A stretch of DNA of 64,000 nucleotides from Rhizobium sp. CCGE 510 (GCF_000292525.1 NZ_AEYF01000001.1:1-64000); one strand, 5' to 3'. Positions 1 through 8,808 are shown, counted from the stretch's first letter. A program made the numbers and translations. The notes: generated by a model not told the origin, from the letters alone.

Positions 1-69
1 GCGAGCAGACACGTTAGCGCCGGCCAGAGCCAATGCGGTCATGGCAGTCGTGGTCAAAAACCTATTCAT
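1..69 (-). CDS. Exported protein, N-terminal signal peptide only (partial, runs off window)
   Basis: The reverse strand begins ATG at 69 and encodes 23 residues, MNRFLTTTAMTALALAGANV..., a typical Sec signal peptide (Arg, then an alanine/leucine-rich core). A GGGAGG Shine-Dalgarno sequence sits about 8 bases upstream. The mature part lies outside the window. It follows the aldehyde dehydrogenase of the LacI-controlled catabolic operon, so a periplasmic solute-binding protein of a transporter is a reasonable guess, but nothing visible proves it. Confidence 0.6.
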   Translation of the reverse strand, partial: MNRFLTTTAMTALALAGANVSAR

Positions 70-157
70 CGAAGAACCTCCCAGTTCAAGTTTGGAAGAT
101 GCAGGACCCATTCCCGCACCAATCACCCGCCCTCCTCGAGCGTAGTTCGTCCGCCGG

Positions 158-1678
158 CTAAGCCAGCTTTTCCGTCTGCGGCATCCACCAGCTGGTGCGT
201 TTGCCGATATGCATGTTCAGCGTCTTGGTCTCGGTGTAGTCCTCGACCGCATGGCGGCCGAGCTCGCGGCCGAGGCCGCTCTGCTTGTAACCGCCGAAGG
301 GAAGTTCCGCGGCACCGTCCATGAAGGTGTTCATCCAGACCGTGCCCGCCCGCACCGACCGGCCGATCGTCAGGCACGTGTCGAAATCGCGGCTCCAGAC
401 CCCGGCCGACAGACCGTAGTCGATGGAATTGGCAATCCTGACCGCTTCGGCAGCCGTCTCGAATGTTAGAACCGACAGGACCGGACCAAAGACTTCCTCA
501 CGGGCCACCGCCATATCGGGGGTGACCGCTTCGAGAATGGTCGGCGACATGAACTGTCCCATGCCGAGGTCGAGCGTCTCGCCCCCATGGGCGATCCGGG
601 CGCCGCTGCTCCTGGCACCGGCGACATATCCCGAGATCTTCTCCAGATGCTGCGGCGTGATGATCGCGCCGACCTGGGTCGATGGATCGAGCGGGTCGCC
701 GACCTTCACTGCCTTCGACAGTTCAGCAATCCGCGTGACGACATCGGAGGCGATTGATTTGTGCAGGATCAGCCGCGAGCCGGCGTTGCAGCACTCGCCG
801 GCATTGAAATAGGCGCCGAAGACCGCAGCGTCGATGAACGCATCGAGATCCGCATCCGGGAAGACGATCTGCGGGTTCTTGCCCCCCAGTTCCAGCGACA
901 CTTTCTTCAGCGTCTGCGCCGCATTCGTCATCGTCAGCTTTCCGACACCGGTCGAGCCGGTGAAGGACACCATGTCGACATCCGGATGCGACGTCATGAC
1001 CGCGCCGACTTCAGGTCCCGTACCGGTGACAATGTTGACGACGCCATCCGGAACGCCTGCCTGCTGCAAAATCTCTCCCAAAACGAGTGTCGATCCTGAG
1101 GTCAGCTCCGACGGTTTGACGACGGCGGTGCAGCCTGCGGCGAGCGCGAAGGGCAGCTTCTGGCCGACGATCAGGAACGGAAAGTTCCAGGGGGTGATGA
1201 TCGACACCACGCCGATCGCTTCGCGCAGGACGACGCCGAGCGTGCCGTCGCCGAGCGTATTGTAGCTTTCGCCATGGAGATCGCGTGCAAGCGCCGCGGC
1301 GTAGCGCCAGATATCGACCGAGCCGGCAATTTCGCCCCGTACCTGGGTGATCGGTTTGCCTGCCTCGATGGCATCGAGAAACGCCAGTTCCTCCGCACGT
1401 GCGGCGATCAGATCGGCAGCCTTGAGCAGGATGGCGGACCGTTCAGAGGCGGTCATCCGCGGCCACGGCCCGAGGTCGAAGGCCTTGCGTGCCGCAGCAA
1501 TGGCGCGCTCGGCATCCGTCCTGCTGCCGGTCGGGAACCGACTGACCACGACACCATGGCTTGGCGCGATACGCTCGATCGGATCGGCAGCGCCGGTCAC
1601 CCATTTGCCATCGATCAGCATCTTGAAATCACGCGCTTTGTGGTCGCTGAGCGCGATGGGGTTGACGAGAACCGTCAT
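158..1678 (-). CDS. NAD(P)-dependent aldehyde dehydrogenase (ALDH superfamily)
   Basis: 506 aa, the usual length for the family. Visible signatures are TPWNFP (Asn about 165, oxyanion), VVKPSE (Lys about 188, cofactor), FTGSTGVGK (Rossmann loop), LELGGKNP (general-base Glu about 263) and FNAGECCNAGSR (nucleophile Cys about 297). It should oxidise an aldehyde to the acid. The ATG at 1678 overlaps the stop of the upstream enoyl-CoA hydratase as TAATG, with GGGAGA just upstream, so translation is probably coupled; an ATG two codons earlier is also possible. Last enzyme of the catabolic operon. Substrate cannot be told from sequence. Confidence 0.92.
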   Translation of the reverse strand: MTVLVNPIALSDHKARDFKMLIDGKWVTGAADPIERIAPSHGVVVSRFPTGSRTDAERAIAAARKAFDLGPWPRMTASERSAILLKAADLIAARAEELAFLDAIEAGKPITQVRGEIAGSVDIWRYAAALARDLHGESYNTLGDGTLGVVLREAIGVVSIITPWNFPFLIVGQKLPFALAAGCTAVVKPSELTSGSTLVLGEILQQAGVPDGVVNIVTGTGPEVGAVMTSHPDVDMVSFTGSTGVGKLTMTNAAQTLKKVSLELGGKNPQIVFPDADLDAFIDAAVFGAYFNAGECCNAGSRLILHKSIASDVVTRIAELSKAVKVGDPLDPSTQVGAIITPQHLEKISGYVAGARSSGARIAHGGETLDLGMGQFMSPTILEAVTPDMAVAREEVFGPVLSVLTFETAAEAVRIANSIDYGLSAGVWSRDFDTCLTIGRSVRAGTVWMNTFMDGAAELPFGGYKQSGLGRELGRHAVEDYTETKTLNMHIGKRTSWWMPQTEKLA

Positions 1679-2457
1679 TACCATTCTCCCTTGAACGTTG
1701 CCGGGCGCTTCTCGCTGAATGATGCGACGCCCTCCTTCAGATCGCCGGTCTTGGCGGCGAGAATCGAGCCCAGGGCTTCGACCGCGGTTCCATTGTCTTC
1801 ACCATTCGCCGATGCGATCATCAACTTGGCGATCTCGACGGCGGCCGGCCCTCTTGCAGCAATCCGCTCGGCATAGTCCATGGCCGCGGCGAGCGAATTT
1901 CCGGTTGGAACGACCGCGTCGACGATGCCGAGCAGGCGGGCTTCCTCGGCGGTGAAGATCTCGCCGCCGAGCGCCATACGGCGGACGACCTGCGCGCCGA
2001 ACCGGCGCACGAGACGCTGGGTTCCGGACCAGCCCGGCACCATTCCGAGGCCGGTCTCCGGCAGGCCGATCTTGATGTGTTGCTCTGCGAGGCGAATATC
2101 GGCAACGCCTGCTAGCTCCAGCCCGCCACCGAGGGCATGGCCGTTCAGCGCGGCGACCAGTGGCACCCGCAGCGTCGCCAGTCTTTCGAAGATACGATGA
2201 CCGTGCCGAACCCAGAGATGACCGAATTCCTGAGGCAGCATTCCGCCCCAGGCCTTGATATCGCCGCCGGCGGAAAAGCCCTTTCCTTCACCCGTCAGAA
2301 CGGCGGCGCGCACATCCGGGTTCGCCTCCACCGCGTCGGCCGCGTCCGCCAAGGCCTTCAGCATGTCGAGATCGAGCGCGTTCAGCTTCTCCGGACGGCA
2401 TATCGTCAGCGTCGCAACGTGCCCGTCGATGTCAACTCTGACTGTTCCGCTAGCCAT
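1678..2457 (-). CDS. Enoyl-CoA hydratase/isomerase (crotonase family)
   Basis: 259 aa crotonase fold. The oxyanion-hole segments FSAGGDIK and HALGGG are present, as are both acidic residues expected for a hydratase (Glu in LGGGLELA and Glu in GLPETGLG), so hydration of a 2-enoyl-CoA is plausible. Its ATG overlaps the end of the CoA-transferase gene by 8 bp and its stop overlaps the ALDH start, so it is the middle member of a tightly coupled operon. The physiological acyl-CoA is unknown. Confidence 0.9.
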   Translation of the reverse strand: MASGTVRVDIDGHVATLTICRPEKLNALDLDMLKALADAADAVEANPDVRAAVLTGEGKGFSAGGDIKAWGGMLPQEFGHLWVRHGHRIFERLATLRVPLVAALNGHALGGGLELAGVADIRLAEQHIKIGLPETGLGMVPGWSGTQRLVRRFGAQVVRRMALGGEIFTAEEARLLGIVDAVVPTGNSLAAAMDYAERIAARGPAAVEIAKLMIASANGEDNGTAVEALGSILAAKTGDLKEGVASFSEKRPATFKGEW

Positions 2458-4063
2458 GGAATCCGCCCTCCAGCGTCCGTTCCCTTTTAGCTGGAAGCGA
2501 CAGGCCGATGGCTGCCTCGCCGAAGAGCCTAGCGTCCATGACCTTCAGGTCGGGGGCGACGATCAGCGGAAACTCCGCCTGATCGAGGATCTGGGACTGG
2601 AGTTCGACACCCGGTGCAATCTCGGTGAGGAAGATGCCATCAGGCGTCAGCTTCATGACGCACCGCTCGGTGACATAGGTGATGTCCTGCCCCTGCTCGA
2701 TCGCCCGCCTGCCGCTGAAAGTGACGTGTTCGACCTCGTTGACGAGCTTCTTCAGCTTGCCTTCCTTCTCGATGAGAAGAGCCCCATCGGCGATCGAAAG
2801 CTTCGCTCCGGCGTTGAACATGCCAGAGAAGACGATCTTCTTTGCCCGCGCCGTGATATCGACGAAGCCGCCGGCACCGGCGGTTACATGCGGCCGGAAG
2901 GAAAGCTTGGAAACGTTGACCGAACCATCCTTGCCGATCTCGAGGAAGGAGAGCAGCGACGCATCGAAGCCCGCGCCCTGAAAGTAAGTGAACTGATAGG
3001 GAGACGGCATATAGGCGTCCGCATTGGAGGCGCAGCCAAAGGCGAAGTCGAGCAGTGGCACGCCACCGACCGCGCCTTGCTCGATCACCCAGGTGACTGC
3101 GCCGTGGAGCCCCTCCTCCAACAGAATCCGCGGCACGTTGGCCGAGATGCCAAAACCGAGATTGACGCAGCTTCCCGATTGAAGCTCCTGCGCGACACGG
3201 CGCGCGATGACCTTTTGAACATTGAAATCCGGAACGTGGAAGCTATCGAGCGGGCGGAAGATCTCTCCCGAAATAGCCGGATCATACCCCGTCTGCGTCG
3301 TCTGCTTCTGATCGGGATCGACGACGATATAGTCGACGAGCATCCCAGGCACCCGGACGTCATGGGGCTTCAGCGAGCCTTCCTTGGTGATCCGCTTGAC
3401 CTGCGCGATGACGATGCCGCCATTGTTGCGGACCGCAAGCGCCTGATCGAGGCCGCCGAGATAGGCGCCTTCATGTTCGTAGGTGAGGTTGCCGCGCTCG
3501 TCGGCGGTGGTGGCGCGGATGATGGCGACCTGAGGCACGATCGCGGGAAAGAACAGCCAGTCGTCACCCTCGAAGCTGACACGCTTGACCACCGGATGTT
3601 CGGAAGCCAAGCCGTTCATTGCGCAACCCTGCCGCTCGGGATCGACGAACGTGTCGATGCCGATCTTGGTCAGCACGCCCGGCCGTTTGGCGGCGGCTTC
3701 GCGATGGATGTCGAAGAGGATGCCGGAGGGAATGTTGTAGGCCGGGATCTCGTTATTGGTGATCATCTGCCAAATCAGCGGCGGCTCTGATGACGATGGT
3801 CCCGACGGATAGGAGCCGCCGATGATACGCTTGAGCAGTCCCTTCCTGGCGATGTGGTCGACGCCCTTGATGCCGCTCATGTCGCCGGCGGCGATCGGAT
3901 GAAGGGTCGTCAGGTCACGGGGATGACCGGTCGCATCAAAACGCTCGCCAATCGCCTTCAGCATCAGATCCGGGCAACCGAGACCGCTCGAGGACGATAC
4001 CGTGACAACGGCGCCATCCGGGATCAACGCCGCCGCTTCGGCTGGGGTGAGATGCTTCTTCAT
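2450..4063 (-). CDS. Family I acyl-CoA transferase (acetate/propionate CoA-transferase-like)
   Basis: 537 aa single-chain enzyme in which the alpha and beta halves of family I CoA-transferases are fused, as in YdiF-type and propionate CoA-transferases. The N-half starts with MKKHLTPAEAAALIPDG; the C-half carries VIEQGAVGG, which matches the catalytic-glutamate region that forms the glutamyl-CoA thioester. It probably activates a short-chain acid by CoA exchange, feeding the hydratase next door. It starts 9 bp after the LacI-type regulator and overlaps the hydratase by 8 bp. Donor and acceptor acids are not predictable here. Confidence 0.88.
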   Translation of the reverse strand: MKKHLTPAEAAALIPDGAVVTVSSSSGLGCPDLMLKAIGERFDATGHPRDLTTLHPIAAGDMSGIKGVDHIARKGLLKRIIGGSYPSGPSSSEPPLIWQMITNNEIPAYNIPSGILFDIHREAAAKRPGVLTKIGIDTFVDPERQGCAMNGLASEHPVVKRVSFEGDDWLFFPAIVPQVAIIRATTADERGNLTYEHEGAYLGGLDQALAVRNNGGIVIAQVKRITKEGSLKPHDVRVPGMLVDYIVVDPDQKQTTQTGYDPAISGEIFRPLDSFHVPDFNVQKVIARRVAQELQSGSCVNLGFGISANVPRILLEEGLHGAVTWVIEQGAVGGVPLLDFAFGCASNADAYMPSPYQFTYFQGAGFDASLLSFLEIGKDGSVNVSKLSFRPHVTAGAGGFVDITARAKKIVFSGMFNAGAKLSIADGALLIEKEGKLKKLVNEVEHVTFSGRRAIEQGQDITYVTERCVMKLTPDGIFLTEIAPGVELQSQILDQAEFPLIVAPDLKVMDARLFGEAAIGLSLPAKRERTLEGGFHG

Positions 4064-4072
4064 GGGCGTTGC

Positions 4073-5143
4073 TCAGCGTCCTGTTTCGATTTTTACGCTC
4101 TTGCCGGTCTTTGCCGGCGCGGTCTTGCCGGCGCCGCAGCTCTCGCGGACAACCAGTCGAACGGCTGTTACCACCGTCTCCGCCTCGGCCTTGCCGGCAT
4201 TGATCTGCTTCAGGAGCATCTGTGCGCCGCGGCGCCCGATGCCTTGCGGATCGACCGAGACCGTCGTCAACGCCGGAACCGCTGCCTGAGCCTCGATGAC
4301 ATCGTCGAAACCCACCACGGCGAAGTCGGCGCCAGGCTCCAGACGGCGCGCGTGCAATCCGTCGCAAACACCGAAGGCCACGGCATCGTTGAAGCAGACG
4401 GCTGCGGTCGGCCGACGGCTAAGTGCAATCGCCTTTCCGATCGCCTCTACCCCGCCGGCTCGGGAAGGCGCGGATGAGACGACCAGATCCTCGTGATAAT
4501 CGAGCCCGGCTGCCTCTACGCCGCTTCGGTAACCGGCAAGGCGGTCGTCGAAGACGGCGGTGTCGGGAAAGCCGCCGAGAAAAGCGATGCGCTTGTGACC
4601 GAGCCCTGCCAGGTGCTTGACCGCCGACATCATGCCGGCTTGATTGTCGGAAACGATCGACGAGACCTTGGCGCCGGGCAGGTTTCGAACGACCACCACC
4701 ACCGGTATGCCGGCCGCCACAAGCGGCTTGAAATCTGCCGCATCGGTGGCGCGCGCCGGCGAGACGATCAGCCCCGAAATGCCATGTTCACGCATCGACG
4801 CGACGACCTCACGCTGCCGGTCGATGCTTTCACCGGTGTTCGACAGGAACTGCACGAATCCGGCCGACTGAACGACCATGTCGACGCCGACCGCCAGCTC
4901 GGCAAAGAAGCTGTTCGTCAGGTCGTTGACGACAACCCCGACGATCTTCGACTTGGCACCGGCCTGCCGAAGATTGGCTGCGCCGCGGTTATAGACGTAG
5001 CCGAGCTCGCGCATCACGGCGCTGACCTTGGAGCGCGTCCCCTCATGGACCAGGGAGGAGCCCTGAAGCACCAGCGAAACCGTCGACTTGGAGACGCCGG
5101 CGGCCTTTGCGATGTCGATGACGGTCACCCGCGTCTTTGTCAT
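4073..5143 (-). CDS. LacI-family transcriptional regulator
   Basis: 356 aa from ATG 5143, preceded by GGAGAGGG. The N-terminus VTVIDIAKAAGVSKSTVS is the LacI-type helix-turn-helix, followed by a hinge (VYNRGAANLRQ) and a periplasmic-binding-protein-like sensor domain (IVGVVVNDLTNSFFAEL...GFDDV...PQGIGRRGAQML). A longer reading frame up to 5239 only translates the promoter and operator, so it was rejected. As first gene of the operon with an operator in its own promoter it is probably autoregulatory, repressing the CoA-transferase/hydratase/ALDH genes until a ligand binds. Confidence 0.93.
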   Translation of the reverse strand: MTKTRVTVIDIAKAAGVSKSTVSLVLQGSSLVHEGTRSKVSAVMRELGYVYNRGAANLRQAGAKSKIVGVVVNDLTNSFFAELAVGVDMVVQSAGFVQFLSNTGESIDRQREVVASMREHGISGLIVSPARATDAADFKPLVAAGIPVVVVVRNLPGAKVSSIVSDNQAGMMSAVKHLAGLGHKRIAFLGGFPDTAVFDDRLAGYRSGVEAAGLDYHEDLVVSSAPSRAGGVEAIGKAIALSRRPTAAVCFNDAVAFGVCDGLHARRLEPGADFAVVGFDDVIEAQAAVPALTTVSVDPQGIGRRGAQMLLKQINAGKAEAETVVTAVRLVVRESCGAGKTAPAKTGKSVKIETGR

Positions 5144-5176
5144 TTCCCTCTCCGACCACGACGTCGACTGATGGAT

Positions 5177-5205
5177 AAATATTTGGAACGTTCCAATTTT
5201 GTCAA
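5177..5205 (-). promoter_or_regulatory. Sigma70-type promoter of the lacI-type catabolic operon
   Basis: On the minus strand TTGACA (5205-5200) is followed by a 17-base spacer and ATATTT (5182-5177; TATTTA with an 18-base spacer). The whole spacer is filled by the operator palindrome, an ideal repression geometry. The transcript would begin about 30 bases before the regulator's start codon. Confidence 0.7.
5183..5196. promoter_or_regulatory. LacI-type operator O1
   Basis: Perfect 14-bp palindrome TTGGAACGTTCCAA with a central CG, the usual dyad for LacI/PurR-like regulators. It lies between the -35 and -10 of the promoter of the adjacent LacI-family gene. Confidence 0.8.
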
Positions 5206-5287
5206 GCGGGATTTGCAAAGTAATTATAGGTTTGCTCATTTCTATGGAGAATTCAGTGCTTTCTCGATCGAAATCTCAATTGAAAAA

Positions 5288-5301
5288 TTGGAACGATCTA
5301 A
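5288..5301. promoter_or_regulatory. Auxiliary LacI-type operator O2
   Basis: TTGGAACGATCTAA matches O1 at 12 of 14 bases. The dyad centres of O1 and O2 are 105 bp apart, close to ten helical turns, which would allow repression by looping. It lies upstream of both divergent genes and could also affect the histidine kinase promoter. Confidence 0.6.
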
Positions 5302-5519
5302 ATTTCAGGCACCCGACTGGCTTGTTTCCCAGGAGATCCGTGAACTCATGCCGAGTGATGTCAACGAGGCGGGAGAGGACGTCCTGGCCTTCTGGACGAG
5401 CAGCTGGCCAGCTTCGGGTGAGTTGCCGTCGAGGAACTCCTGTCGGCATTAGCGAAACTTTATCGTTTCTGACCAATGCTACGCATACGTGCAACGTGCC
5501 AGATCTGCAGCAGGGCCGG

Positions 5520-7055
5520 ATGATGCCACATTCGTTTGAATCTATTCTGGAAAACCTGCCGCAGGGCATTGTTCTGCTTGATCCTGCCAATAGGGTGACG
5601 GCTTTCAACTCCCGCACACTGGAAATTCTCGGCCTGCCGGATGGCGCCATCGGCAAAGGAATGAACATCGACGGATTGCCGGGCACCGCCGATTGCCGCG
5701 CAGCCGCATGCCGGCAGCCGACGTTCGGCAGACCACACACCTCTCAGTTTGCGCTTTCCGATGGGCGAATGGTCTCACTGACCTGCGCGCCCTCGAAAGA
5801 GGGAGGCTGGATCCTGAGCTATGAAGACATCTCTACTTTGATCCGCGTTGAAGACAGTCTCACCGAACAACATCACCGGTTCGACGCGGCCCTCAGCAAC
5901 ATGCCGCATGGGCTGTGCATGTTCGATTCGACAAAGAAGCTGATCCTATGCAACCCATCCTACGCACGGATGTACAACCTGCCAGAATTGCTGACCCAAC
6001 CGGGGACGCCGCTTGTCGATATCCTGGCCTATCGCAGCCGCGAGGGAAATGGCCCGGCCGACACCGCTCGCTATTTCGATGTGGTGGTCGAAGCGGCGGC
6101 ACGCGGTGCGGTGGCCAGCCAGAATATCGTGCTCGCCGATGGTCGCGTTATCAAAATCACCCACAATCCGATGCAAAACGGTGGCTACGTGGCCACCCAC
6201 GAGGACGTCACCAAGACAGTGCGGCTGACCGAAGAGCTGCGCCGGCATCACGATCAGCTCGAAACGACGGTGCAGAGCCGCACGGCTGAGGTCGAGCGCC
6301 AGGCGCAAGAACTCGAGCGAATGCTGGCGCAGGAGCGGACCATCAATGAATTGCAGCGGCAGTTCGTGGCAATGGCGTCCCATGAATTCCGAACCCCGCT
6401 CGCCATCATCGACGCTGCTGCCCAGCGGTTGTTGCGTAAGAGAGGAGCAATCGAGCCTGAATTTCTCAGCGACAAAGTCGATCAGATCCGCGCCTCGGTG
6501 AACCGGATCGTCGATCTCATGGAGAGCATCCTGTCGGCCGGCCGCCTTGACACCGGCAAGATCGATATCAGCTACGACGCCTGCGCCTTACGATCATTGA
6601 TAAAAACCTGTTGCGAGCGGCAGTCGACGATCACCAAGACGCACAGCTTTGTGTTAGACATTGACAGCGTGCCTGAGTTCATCGATGCCGATCCGCGTAG
6701 TTTGGCGCAGGTCTTTACCAACCTGTTGTCCAATGCCGTCAAATACGCGCCCGGAACCTCGGAAATTCGCGTCGCGGCATGGGAGGAGACGGGAAACGTC
6801 AAAGTCTCGATCAGCGATGACGGGGTGGGGATCGATCCCGAAGACGTGCCCCGGCTGTTCCAGCGCTATTTTCGTGCGGGAACATCGACCGGAATTGCCG
6901 GTACCGGCATCGGCCTCAATCTGGTGAAGCAGATCGTCGAACTGCACCACGGCTCGATCGAGGTTCGAAGTGCAAGAGGGTGCGGGTCGACCTTTACCGT
7001 AACCCTTCCCATCGAGCGAACCGGTAACGCGTCTGCGAACAGTGACGCTGCCTGA
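5520..7055 (+). CDS. Soluble PAS-domain sensor histidine kinase (orphan)
   Basis: 511 aa from the ATG at 5520; the open frame extends further upstream but only across operator/intergenic DNA. Two PAS-like segments (about 5-105, starting ESILENLPQGIVLLD; about 118-230, starting RFDAALSNMPHGLCMFD), a coiled linker (about 235-275), HisKA with FVAMASHEFRTPL (phospho-acceptor His about 288), and HATPase with NLLSNAVKYA, SDDGVGI and GTGIGLNLV. No transmembrane segment or signal peptide, so it should sense a cytoplasmic cue. No response regulator gene lies nearby. Confidence 0.9.
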   Translation: MMPHSFESILENLPQGIVLLDPANRVTAFNSRTLEILGLPDGAIGKGMNIDGLPGTADCRAAACRQPTFGRPHTSQFALSDGRMVSLTCAPSKEGGWILSYEDISTLIRVEDSLTEQHHRFDAALSNMPHGLCMFDSTKKLILCNPSYARMYNLPELLTQPGTPLVDILAYRSREGNGPADTARYFDVVVEAAARGAVASQNIVLADGRVIKITHNPMQNGGYVATHEDVTKTVRLTEELRRHHDQLETTVQSRTAEVERQAQELERMLAQERTINELQRQFVAMASHEFRTPLAIIDAAAQRLLRKRGAIEPEFLSDKVDQIRASVNRIVDLMESILSAGRLDTGKIDISYDACALRSLIKTCCERQSTITKTHSFVLDIDSVPEFIDADPRSLAQVFTNLLSNAVKYAPGTSEIRVAAWEETGNVKVSISDDGVGIDPEDVPRLFQRYFRAGTSTGIAGTGIGLNLVKQIVELHHGSIEVRSARGCGSTFTVTLPIERTGNASANSDAA

Positions 7056-7116
7056 TATTTCAGGATTGCTGTCTTGCATATCTACCCTATCCTTCTCAAC
7101 AGAGGAGGATCATGCC

Positions 7117-7740
7117 ATGGCTTTCATTCACACCCCCAATGCATCCGCCAGCGAGAGGACGACGTCGATGTATGCGTCGGCCGAGGCGAATTATGGTTAT
7201 CTGCCGAACATGTACCGGGCCTTCGGTCACCGGCCGGAGGTGATGGAGAACTGGGCAGCGCTGCTTTCGAGCATTCGCGGCCATATGAGCCTCAGGCGCT
7301 ATGAGTTGGTGACGCTGGCGGCGGCCAAGGAGCTGAAATCCTCCTATTGCATGCTGGCGCACGGCTCGGTGCTGCTGCGCGAGGGCTTTACCGGCGACGG
7401 GCTGACGGCTGTTGTCAACGAGACGGAGAAAGCGCCGATCGATGCGGGCGAACGGGCGATCATGGCCTTTGCCGCCAAGGTCGCGCGCGACGCGACGTCG
7501 GTTACCCAACAAGATATAGACGGGCTGAAGAAACACGGGCTGAGCGATGCCGAAGTCTTCGACGTCACGGCCGCGGCGGCAGCCCGCTGTTTCTTCTCGA
7601 AAATGTTGGATGCGCTCGGCGCTGCACCCGACCACGCCTATTTCGAGCGGCTGGAGCCGAATGTGCGAAAGGCGCTCAGCGTCGGCCGGGAAGTCGAACG
7701 GCCGCTGGCGCCGTCACCGTCGCGGGGCACATCGCAATGA
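7117..7740 (+). CDS. AhpD/carboxymuconolactone decarboxylase-like protein
   Basis: 207 aa starting at ATG 7117, eight bases after AGAGGAGGA. The segment VTLAAAKELKSSYCMLAHG is the AhpD-like active-site helix, but the usual CxxC-xxx-H is SSYC-MLAH: the first cysteine is Ser (about 75), while Cys about 78 and His about 82 remain. Proteins of this kind (peroxidase-related, alkylhydroperoxidase-like) act on peroxides. It begins about 60 bp after the histidine kinase on the same strand and may be co-transcribed with it. A classical dithiol mechanism looks impossible. Confidence 0.85.
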   Translation: MAFIHTPNASASERTTSMYASAEANYGYLPNMYRAFGHRPEVMENWAALLSSIRGHMSLRRYELVTLAAAKELKSSYCMLAHGSVLLREGFTGDGLTAVVNETEKAPIDAGERAIMAFAAKVARDATSVTQQDIDGLKKHGLSDAEVFDVTAAAAARCFFSKMLDALGAAPDHAYFERLEPNVRKALSVGREVERPLAPSPSRGTSQ

Positions 7741-7752
7741 GAGAGTGGGCCC

Positions 7753-8796
7753 TTATTCTTCCGGCTTGTCCTCAAAATGCCGGATCGCAAACTCGGCGAT
7801 ATTCTGACTCGACCGGTCGGCATCGTCGAGCAGCGAGGGAAACAACTGCCACTGATGCGGCATGCCTGGCCAGATCTCGGTGGTGACGTCCACGCCCGCC
7901 TGGCGGGCCTTGTCGGCGAGCCGCAGCGTATCGTCCAGCAGGACTTCGCCGGAACCGACCTGCAGCAGCAACGGCGGAAAGCCGGCCATATCGGCATAAA
8001 GCGGCGATGCCTGGGGATCGGTCGGCGACCGGCTGCCGAGATAGGCCTTGCGCAAAGCCTCGATCGAGGTGCTTCCGACCAGCGGATCGCTATTGGCATT
8101 GGCTGTCATCGATCCGCCGGTCGCGGCAAGATCGGTGATGGGGCTGAGCGCAATCACAGCCGCCGGCAATGGTTTTGCCGCCTGCATCTGCCGCAGCACC
8201 GTCTCGATCGCGATATTGCCGCCGGCGTCATCGCCGGCGACGATAACGTTGTCGCTGCGGTAGCCGTTGTCGAGAAGCCAGCGATAGGCCGTCAGCGCGT
8301 CGTTGATCTGCGCGGGATAGGTATATTCGGGCATCAGCCGATACTCGATCAACAGCACGTCGCTGGATGTGGCCTTGGCGAGCGAGCCGGCAAGCAGGCT
8401 GTGTGTGCGGATGGAGCCGCCGGAAAAGCCGCCGCCATGAATATAAAGGATCACCCTTTGGCCGATCGGGTGATGTAAACGGGCCGGCCACATCAGCTCG
8501 GCATCGACGCCGTCGGCATCGACATGCCGGACCTGGATGCGGGTCGGGCCCGGCGTCGTTTCCATCAGCGCCCGGAAGGCTGTCCGCCGCTGCTGCAAGC
8601 CGTCTGCGCCGGCAAAATGATCTTTCCAGAGGCCGACGAGTTTTTCGACCTGTTTGAGGGAGACCTGGCTTTGCGGTCCGATTTCCCTGCCGACCGCCGC
8701 CGAGGCCAGCAGCATCAGCGCTGCCAATGCGGGGAACAGAGCGCCGAGCCGCTTTGATGCTCTTCGATTACCAGTTGGCAAAATCCGACCGTTCAT
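7753..8796 (-). CDS. Alpha/beta hydrolase of the hormone-sensitive-lipase type, nucleophile replaced
   Basis: 347 aa from ATG 8796 (a TTG directly before it is an alternative), preceded by GGGAGAGG. An N-terminal hydrophobic stretch (about 17-36) looks like a signal peptide or anchor. HGGG (about 120-123) is the oxyanion motif of the HSL family. The nucleophile elbow reads GDDAGG (about 188-193) instead of GDSAGG, so the catalytic Ser is Asp. A candidate acid (LLDD, about 288) and His (PHQW, about 314) are kept. It could be a non-esterase, use Asp chemistry, or be inactive. Convergent with the AhpD-like gene. Confidence 0.85.
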   Translation of the reverse strand: MNGRILPTGNRRASKRLGALFPALAALMLLASAAVGREIGPQSQVSLKQVEKLVGLWKDHFAGADGLQQRRTAFRALMETTPGPTRIQVRHVDADGVDAELMWPARLHHPIGQRVILYIHGGGFSGGSIRTHSLLAGSLAKATSSDVLLIEYRLMPEYTYPAQINDALTAYRWLLDNGYRSDNVIVAGDDAGGNIAIETVLRQMQAAKPLPAAVIALSPITDLAATGGSMTANANSDPLVGSTSIEALRKAYLGSRSPTDPQASPLYADMAGFPPLLLQVGSGEVLLDDTLRLADKARQAGVDVTTEIWPGMPHQWQLFPSLLDDADRSSQNIAEFAIRHFEDKPEE

Positions 8797-8808
8797 CAAC
8801 CTCTCCCG

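Noticed and set aside
5199..5519. N-terminal extension of the histidine kinase frame
   Set aside because: It would translate the operator region and has no domain character; the ATG pair at 5520 directly precedes the first PAS segment.
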